A stretch of DNA of 13,338 bases from Betaproteobacteria bacterium (GTDB taxonomy: Bacteria > Pseudomonadota > Gammaproteobacteria > Burkholderiales > Ferrovaceae). The stretch is from positions 1 to 13,338 of the forward strand of contig JAGWPH010000110.1 of assembly GCA_028870615.1 (NCBI GenBank). Reading direction: 5' to 3'. Under the pieces are notes generated by a model. The model did no database searches. It was given only the letters and a program-made list of their open reading frames with translations, and had not been told where the DNA came from. This document shows, one piece after another, positions 9,329-13,338 of this stretch; within the stretch, counting starts at the first letter, position 1, and every line of letters starts with the position of its first letter. The position numbers and the translations under genes were made by a program.

Positions 9329-10591
9329 TCAGCGGTCCACCTCTCCAAACACGATGTCCTGGGTTCCGATGATGGCGACCACGTCGGCAATCATATGGCC
9401 CCGGCACATTTCGTCCAGCCCGGCCAGGTGGGCAAAACCAGGCGCCCGAATCTTGAGGCGATACGGCTTGTTGGCTCCGTCAGACACAATATAGATCCCG
9501 AATTCGCCTTTAGGCGCTTCGATACTGGCCAATGCTTCGCCTGCCGGCACATGGAATCCTTCAGTGAAGAACTTGAAATGGTGAATCAGTTCTTCCATGT
9601 TCTCTTTCATCTTGGTTCGTGCCGGCGGGGCCACCTTATGATTTTCGGTGATTACCGGTCCTGGATTGCGCCGCAGCCAATCCACACACTGCTTGATGAT
9701 ACGATTGGATTGACGAAACTCTTCCATCCGCACCAGGTAACGGTCGTAACAATCCCCATTGACCCCGACGGGAATGTCGAAATCCAGGTCGCCGTAGACT
9801 TCGTACGGTTGTTTTTTTCGCAAGTCCCACTCCACCCCCGAACCGCGCAACATGGGACCGGTAAACCCCAGAGCCAGCGCGCGTTCGGGCGAAACAACGC
9901 CAATCCCGACAGTGCGCTGTTTCCAGATGCGATTGTCGGTCAAAAGCGTTTCGTAGTCATCCACGTACCCGGGAAAGCGTTGGGTGAAATCCTCTATGAA
10001 ATCCAGCAGTGAACCCAGGCGATTTTCATTCAGGCGCCGCGCCTTGTTCTCCGAGCGCCCTTTGCGCTCCTTGTCCACCAGATGCTGGGGCATGCGATCA
10101 GGCAGATCGCGGTAAACCCCGCCGGGACGATAGTAAGCCGCGTGCAGGCGCGCACCAGACACAGCTTCGTAGCAGTCCATGAGATCTTCGCGCTCGCGAA
10201 AGGCATACAGGAATACGGTCATGGCCCCCACATCCAGCGCGTGCGCACCCAGCCACAGAAGATGATTCAGGACGCGCGTAATTTCATCGAACATGACGCG
10301 GATATATTGGGCTCGCAACGGGACGTCCAGTTCCAGAAGCTTTTCCAGCGCCAACACATAGCCGTGTTCGTTGCACATCATGGACACATAATCCAGCCGG
10401 TCCATATAAGGCACTGTCTGCAGATAAGTACGCGTCTCGGCCAGTTTTTCCGTGGCGCGGTGAAGCAGGCCGATATGCGGGTCGGCCCGCTCAATGACTT
10501 CGCCGTCCAACTCCAGCACAAGACGCAGCACACCATGTGCTGCCGGATGCTGCGGCCCGAAATTCATGGTGTAGTTGCGAATTTCAGCCAT
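9329..10591 (-). CDS. nuoD: NADH-quinone oxidoreductase subunit D (NuoD), 49-kDa-type quinone-site subunit
   Basis: NuoD (420 residues) is related to the large subunit of NiFe hydrogenases and lines the ubiquinone-reduction site beside cluster N2. His19, in [14 protein letters not shown], and Tyr68, in [12 protein letters not shown], correspond to the two residues that contact the quinone head group (His38 and Tyr87 in Thermus Nqo4). The 49-kDa signature [10 protein letters not shown] and the C-terminus [12 protein letters not shown] are intact. The hydrogenase nickel-ligand cysteines are missing, as in all complex I proteins. ATG at 10591 gives the canonical MAEIRNYT N-terminus. It overlaps the end of nuoC by eight bases and has only a weak, distant GGGGA upstream. 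In-frame ATG codons at 10609 and 10669 would add residues not seen in the family. NuoC and NuoD are separate here, unlike the NuoCD fusion of E. coli. Confidence 0.97.
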   Translation of the reverse strand: MAEIRNYTMNFGPQHPAAHGVLRLVLELDGEVIERADPHIGLLHRATEKLAETRTYLQTVPYMDRLDYVSMMCNEHGYVLALEKLLELDVPLRAQYIRVMFDEITRVLNHLLWLGAHALDVGAMTVFLYAFREREDLMDCYEAVSGARLHAAYYRPGGVYRDLPDRMPQHLVDKERKGRSENKARRLNENRLGSLLDFIEDFTQRFPGYVDDYETLLTDNRIWKQRTVGIGVVSPERALALGFTGPMLRGSGVEWDLRKKQPYEVYGDLDFDIPVGVNGDCYDRYLVRMEEFRQSNRIIKQCVDWLRRNPGPVITENHKVAPPARTKMKENMEELIHHFKFFTEGFHVPAGEALASIEAPKGEFGIYIVSDGANKPYRLKIRAPGFAHLAGLDEMCRGHMIADVVAIIGTQDIVFGEVDR

Positions 10592-11186
10592 GGCGTTCGG
10601 TGTCCCCATAATGTTCCGGCCGAATCGTGCGTGGGACGATCTCGCGCGGGAGAATTGATACGGGTTCATAGATCACCCGTTTCAGCTTGGGGTCATAGCG
10701 CATCTCAACATTTCCTGAAATCGGGAAATCCTTGCGGAAGGGATGGCCCACAAAACCATAATCCGTCAGGATCCGACGCAAATCAGGGTGGCCGTTGAAC
10801 ACGATCCCGAAAAGGTCGAATGCTTCGCGCTCAAACCAGTTGACTACGGGCCATACCGACACCACCGAATCCACCAGGGGTTGCCCGTCGTCGTCCGCAA
10901 ACACCTTGATGCGCACCCGTCGGTTATGGGTAACGGAGAGCAGGTGCGCGACGACGCAAAAACGGCGCCCGGTCCAGCCTTGATAAGTTGAATAATCCAC
11001 CCCGCACAAGTCAATGAGTTGCTCGAATTTCAGGGTGTCGCGCAGGTGTTGCGCCACGGTCAGCCATTGGTCGGCACGCACGGTCAAGGTCAGTTCGTTG
11101 AGCCGGATGTGTTGTGAGAGCATTGCTTCCCCCAGAACGTCAGCCAGCGTTTGGGACAGGGTTTCCAGTGAAGAGGACGTGTTCAT
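10584..11186 (-). CDS. nuoC: NADH-quinone oxidoreductase subunit C (NuoC), 30-kDa type
   Basis: NuoC (200 residues) is a structural subunit of the connecting arm that packs against NuoD. The Complex1_30kDa signature is clear: [24 protein letters not shown] (residues about 117-140), followed by [22 protein letters not shown] at 11186 shares its first base with the nuoB stop (TGATG). No purine-rich Shine-Dalgarno sequence precedes it (the upstream bases are GC-rich, GCGCGCGTTGCCTG), so initiation probably depends on ribosomes finishing nuoB. The frame extends further upstream without a stop, but that stretch lies wholly inside nuoB and resembles no family member. The gene overlaps nuoD by eight bases at its 3' end. 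Confidence 0.97.
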   Translation of the reverse strand: MNTSSSLETLSQTLADVLGEAMLSQHIRLNELTLTVRADQWLTVAQHLRDTLKFEQLIDLCGVDYSTYQGWTGRRFCVVAHLLSVTHNRRVRIKVFADDDGQPLVDSVVSVWPVVNWFEREAFDLFGIVFNGHPDLRRILTDYGFVGHPFRKDFPISGNVEMRYDPKLKRVIYEPVSILPREIVPRTIRPEHYGDTERHG

Positions 11187-11668
11187 CAGGCAACGCGCGC
11201 AATCGTGGTGGTACGACGAATTTTGAGCTGCAACTGGATCAGGCCAAACAACAGGGCTTCGGCCGTGGGAGGACAACCGGGCACATACACGTCCACCGGT
11301 ACCACCCGATCGCAACCACGAACCACCGAATAGGAATAATGATAGTAGCCGCCACCATTGGCACAGGACCCCATGGACAGGACCCAGCGCGGTTCAGCCA
11401 TCTGGTCGTAGACCTTGCGCAGGGCCGGTGCCATCTTGTTGCACAGCGTACCGGCCACAATCATGAGATCGGACTGACGCGGGCTGGGCCTGAAAACGAT
11501 GCCGAAACGATCCAGGTCGTAGCGTGAAGCCCCGGCATGCATCATCTCCACGGCACAGCACGCCAGCCCAAACGTCATGGGCCAGAGCGAGCCCGTGCGG
11601 GTCCAGTTGATAACGGTATCAAGACTTGTGGTGACAAATCCTTCCTTCAGTACGCCCTCAAGCGCCAT
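11186..11668 (-). CDS. nuoB: NADH-quinone oxidoreductase subunit B (NuoB), carries cluster N2
   Basis: NuoB (160 residues, normal length) holds [4Fe-4S] cluster N2, the direct electron donor to ubiquinone. It is homologous to the small subunit of NiFe hydrogenases. The N2 ligands are the tandem Cys37-Cys38 in [11 protein letters not shown], Cys102 in MGSCANGGG and Cys132 in [13 protein letters not shown]. The N-terminal helix and [19 protein letters not shown] are characteristic. ATG at 11668 has the strongest ribosome-binding site in the operon, AGGAGG 5 nt upstream. It follows nuoA after 33 bp, the largest gap inside the nuo genes. It overlaps nuoC by one base. Confidence 0.98.
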   Translation of the reverse strand: MALEGVLKEGFVTTSLDTVINWTRTGSLWPMTFGLACCAVEMMHAGASRYDLDRFGIVFRPSPRQSDLMIVAGTLCNKMAPALRKVYDQMAEPRWVLSMGSCANGGGYYHYSYSVVRGCDRVVPVDVYVPGCPPTAEALLFGLIQLQLKIRRTTTIARVA

Positions 11669-11673
11669 GACAA

Positions 11674-11679
11674 CCTCCT
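11674..11679 (-). promoter_or_regulatory. Strong ribosome-binding site of nuoB
   Basis: A full AGGAGG sits 5 nt before the nuoB ATG, in the 33-bp nuoA-nuoB gap. It is the best Shine-Dalgarno match in the cluster and contrasts with the weak site before nuoA and none before nuoC. NuoC may draw its ribosomes from this site by coupling. Confidence 0.8.
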
Positions 11680-11701
11680 GAGAAGGATTTCAAAGTTTGG
11701 C

Positions 11702-12058
11702 TCACTCCCACTCCAGCGCACCCTTAATCCACTCGTAAATGAAACCCACGACCAGGATGGCCAGAAATACCAGCATCGCCACAAAGCCGAACAGTCCGAT
11801 GTCCTTCAGAACCACTGCCCAGGGAAAAAGAAAAGCAATTTCGAGATCGAACAGAATAAACAGGATGGCGACAAGGTAATAGCGCACATCAAAGCGCATG
11901 CGTGCGTCTTCAAAGGCTTCGAAACCGCACTCGTAGGGAGAATTTTTTTCAGGGTCCGGGTGGCTGGGTGCCAGCAATTTACCCAGCAACGGCGGCACGA
12001 CACCCACCGCCAAGCCCACGAGGATGAAGAGCAGTACCGGCAAATAATTTTGCACCAT
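11702..12058 (-). CDS. nuoA: NADH-quinone oxidoreductase subunit A (NuoA)
   Basis: NuoA (118 residues, three helices) is a small membrane subunit at the junction of the two arms of complex I. Its loop between helices 1 and 2 lines the quinone cavity. The conserved loop motif [22 protein letters not shown] (residues about 40-61) is complete, including the redox-switch cysteine seen in mitochondrial ND3 (Cys in YECG). A second signature, [14 protein letters not shown], lies in helix 2. It is the first gene of the nuo cluster and starts only 20 bp after the encoded CCA end of the tRNA-Leu gene. The ribosome-binding site is weak (CGAGA about 7 nt upstream). No separate promoter is convincing in the gap. 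Confidence 0.98.
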   Translation of the reverse strand: MVQNYLPVLLFILVGLAVGVVPPLLGKLLAPSHPDPEKNSPYECGFEAFEDARMRFDVRYYLVAILFILFDLEIAFLFPWAVVLKDIGLFGFVAMLVFLAILVVGFIYEWIKGALEWE

Positions 12059-12078
12059 TGCGTTCTCGTCAATATATA

Positions 12079-12163
12079 TGGTGCCGATGAGCAGACTCGA
12101 ACTGCTACGGCTTTCGCCACCGCCCCCTCAAGACGGCGTGTCTACCAATTTCACCACATCGGC
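12079..12163 (-). tRNA. tRNA-Leu (anticodon GAG), CCA encoded
   Basis: An 85-base sequence folds as a class II tRNA. The 7-bp acceptor stem is GCCGATG/CATCGGC, and the D-arm is closed by GTG/CAC. The anticodon stem is CCGTC/GGCGG, with loop TTGAGGG and anticodon GAG at 12127-12129. There is a long variable arm (GGCGAAAGCC region). The T-arm is AGCAG-TTCGAGT-CTGCT, the discriminator base is A, and CCA is encoded in the DNA. The long variable arm, discriminator A and anticodon all agree with leucine. The gene closely resembles the secG-linked tRNA-Leu(GAG) of other proteobacteria. It lies 50 bp after the secG stop and 20 bp before nuoA, so it is probably cut from a longer transcript by RNase P and 3'-end nucleases. 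Confidence 0.97.
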
Positions 12164-12182
12164 ACAATCAAAAGAGGCGTTC

Positions 12183-12203
12183 CCCGAAACCCGCGGTTTC
12201 GGG
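12183..12203 (-). repeat. Perfect inverted repeat (8-bp stem, 5-nt loop) between secG and tRNA-Leu
   Basis: The arms CCCGAAAC (12183-12190) and GTTTCGGG (12196-12203) are exact reverse complements around a CCGCG loop. In the transcribed direction a run of six T lies just before the hairpin rather than after it. The first T-rich stretch downstream (CTCTTTTG) begins about 7 bases after the stem. It is therefore not a standard intrinsic terminator in either direction. It could be a weak attenuator, an mRNA 3'-end stabiliser for tpiA-secG, or a processing signal before the tRNA. Which of these holds is inference. Confidence 0.6.
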
Positions 12204-12213
12204 TAAAAAACTG

Positions 12214-12570
12214 TTACTTCGGTATTTCTGAGGACTTTGAATCAGGTGCTGCGGGGGCAACAGGTGCCGGCGCGGCAGGCACCGATGCAGCAGGTGCACG
12301 AGACTCCGATTGTTGCATGACGCTGGCAGCGACTGTGCTGTGTCCCGAATACCAGGTCAACAGCAGGCTGGTCGAAAAAAATACAGTCGCCAGGACCGCT
12401 GTGCTACGGCTCAGGAAATTGGTTGCGCCCGACGCACCGAACAGGCCACCCGCCGAGCCGCTACCAAAAGCGGCCCCCATGTCAGCCCCTTTGCCATGCT
12501 GGATCAATACCAGTCCGATGATACCCACCGCCGCCGCCACATGCACCAACCACACCGCAGTTTCCAACAT
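12214..12570 (-). CDS. secG: Protein translocase subunit SecG
   Basis: SecG (118 residues) is the auxiliary membrane subunit of the SecYEG translocon and helps SecA-driven export across the inner membrane. Two hydrophobic helices are seen (about residues 3-23 and 54-74). Between them is the family's glycine/alanine-rich segment LIQHGKGADMGAAFGSGSAGGLFG, followed by GATNFLSRSTAVLAT. The tail (residues about 88-118) is rich in Ala, Pro and Ser, low in complexity and probably disordered, as is common in betaproteobacterial SecG. ATG at 12570 is preferred because GGGGA is 5 nt upstream and the N-terminus MLETAVWLVHVAAA fits the family. A TTG four codons earlier has its purine stretch too close. 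It begins 25 bp after the tpiA stop, suggesting one transcript. Confidence 0.95.
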   Translation of the reverse strand: MLETAVWLVHVAAAVGIIGLVLIQHGKGADMGAAFGSGSAGGLFGASGATNFLSRSTAVLATVFFSTSLLLTWYSGHSTVAASVMQQSESRAPAASVPAAPAPVAPAAPDSKSSEIPK

Positions 12571-12575
12571 TTGTG

Positions 12576-12580
12576 TCCCC
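12576..12580 (-). promoter_or_regulatory. Ribosome-binding site of secG
   Basis: GGGGA ends 5 nt before the ATG at 12570, in the tpiA-secG gap. It overlaps the alternative TTG start, so that upstream start is unlikely to be used. Confidence 0.65.
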
Positions 12581-12595
12581 AAATCTCCAATCTGT

Positions 12596-13338
12596 TCAGG
12601 CTGTTGCCGCAGCCCGCCCGATAGCCATGAAATCGTCGGCCACCAGTGAAGCTCCGCCTACCAAAGCGCCGTCTACATCAGGCAATCCCATCAATTCTAA
12701 CGCGTTAGATGGTTTGACGCTACCTCCGTAAAGAATTTGAAGCCCGGCGCCTACCACCCAATCGGCATTTGAAATCCGCAAGCGTAGCGCGGCATGGACT
12801 TCCTGGGCCTGTTCAGGAGTGGCGCTCCTGCCGGTTCCGATGGCCCAAACGGGCTCATAGGCCAAAACAGCCTGGGCCAGCCGATGCACTCCCACGCACG
12901 CCAGTACGGCATCCAACTGCCGATGCACCACGGCCAGGGTATGTCCTGCTTCGCGCTCGGCCAGCGTTTCGCCAACGCAGATGATGGGAATGATGGATCC
13001 TTCGATAGCCGCGCGCGCCTTGGCTGCCACTCGCGCATCGGTTTCGGCGTGACGCGCCCGGCGCTCGGAATGGCCCACGATGGTATAGCGACATCCCATG
13101 TCCAGGAGCATGGCCACCGAAACTTCGCCAGTAAAAGCGCCAGACAGCTCCTCGCTGACATCCTGGGCGCCCCAGGCACAACGAGATCCCGTCAGGATGG
13201 ACTGTGCCTGGGCGAGGTAGGGAAACGGCACCATGACCGCCATGGAAACCGTGGGCAATGTGTCTGCTCCTGCGGACACTGACTGAAGCAACGCCGAATT
13301 CTCCGCCAGGGAGCCTTGCATCTTCCAGTTCCCGGCAA
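12596..13338 (-). CDS. tpiA: Triosephosphate isomerase (TpiA), 5' end outside window
   Basis: TpiA interconverts dihydroxyacetone phosphate and glyceraldehyde 3-phosphate in cytoplasmic glycolysis and gluconeogenesis. The frame is open from the window edge. The first complete codons encode AGNWKMQGSL, which holds the substrate-binding Asn and Lys, so only about the first seven residues and the start codon are missing. The ATG at 13321 is therefore internal, not the start. The catalytic His is in IVGHSERR and the catalytic Glu is in AYEPVWAIGTG, at the base of the flexible loop 6. The phosphate-binding YGGSVKPSNA and the terminal GALVGGASL are intact. The 246 residues seen fit the usual ~250. 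It is probably co-transcribed with secG, 25 bp downstream. Confidence 0.98.
   Translation of the reverse strand, partial: AGNWKMQGSLAENSALLQSVSAGADTLPTVSMAVMVPFPYLAQAQSILTGSRCAWGAQDVSEELSGAFTGEVSVAMLLDMGCRYTIVGHSERRARHAETDARVAAKARAAIEGSIIPIICVGETLAEREAGHTLAVVHRQLDAVLACVGVHRLAQAVLAYEPVWAIGTGRSATPEQAQEVHAALRLRISNADWVVGAGLQILYGGSVKPSNALELMGLPDVDGALVGGASLVADDFMAIGRAAATA

Noticed and set aside
11187..11315. A 43-codon N-terminal extension of NuoC.
   Set aside because: It overlaps the conserved C-terminal part of nuoB and has no resemblance to NuoC N-termini. The ATG at 11186 fits the family length.
12071..12101. A possible promoter for nuoA: TTCGAG at 12096-12101, 17-bp spacer, TATATA just after the tRNA CCA.
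   Set aside because: The -35 element matches the consensus at only two of six bases and is simply the tRNA T-loop. The predicted transcript would begin a few bases before the nuoA ATG and would lose even the weak ribosome-binding site.
12183..12215. A rho-independent terminator after secG.
   Set aside because: The T-run is on the wrong side of the stem for the minus strand, and on the plus strand the stem is followed by A residues. It was kept only as an inverted repeat.
11537..12649. A 370-codon open frame on the plus strand running antisense to nuoB, nuoA, the tRNA and secG.
   Set aside because: It crosses four well-supported genes, including a structural RNA and the hairpin. Its translation is rich in His, Gln, Arg and Ala with no recognisable domain, as expected of the complement of GC-biased coding DNA.
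1..13338. A search for an undescribed system, mobile element, CRISPR array or foreign gene cargo.
   Set aside because: The window is filled end to end by conserved housekeeping genes in a known order with gaps of 50 bp or less. No transposase, integrase, long direct repeat or unexplained stretch was seen.

Overview
This window is an ordinary, intact piece of a bacterial chromosome, and every gene is on the minus strand. Read in the transcribed direction (from high to low coordinates) it runs tpiA (5' end cut off by the window edge), secG, a tRNA-Leu(GAG) gene, then nuoA-B-C-D-E-F-G-H-I-J-K-L and the first 243 codons of nuoM, which runs off the other edge. The order tpiA-secG-tRNA-Leu-nuo, separate nuoC and nuoD genes, and the character of the proteins point to a betaproteobacterium of moderate to fairly high GC content. 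The sequence alone does not let me name a genus.

Region 12164-13338 holds triosephosphate isomerase and the SecG translocon subunit, 25 bp apart. Region 12079-12163 is the tRNA, with CCA encoded, preceded by a 50-bp gap that contains one perfect 8-bp-stem inverted repeat. From 12058 down to 1 is the nuo operon for the 14-subunit proton-pumping NADH:ubiquinone oxidoreductase (complex I). Its genes are packed with gaps of 33 bp or less, and several overlap by 1 to 8 bp. There is no gene-free stretch longer than about 50 bp.

The gene set is functionally coherent. NuoE, F and G form the NADH-oxidising module (FMN plus Fe-S clusters). NuoB, C, D and I form the connecting arm that carries electrons through N6a, N6b and N2 to ubiquinone. 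NuoA, H, J, K, L and M (plus NuoN, presumably just outside the window) form the membrane arm that pumps protons. The Fe-S ligands and the key charged membrane residues that I checked are all present, so the complex should be functional. Cluster N7 is absent from NuoG, as in many complex I lineages.

I found no mobile element, CRISPR array, defence system or foreign gene, and nothing that looks like a new biological system. The points most worth a second look are the tRNA placed only 20 bp before the nuoA start, with the hairpin upstream of it, and the lack of a Shine-Dalgarno sequence before nuoC.
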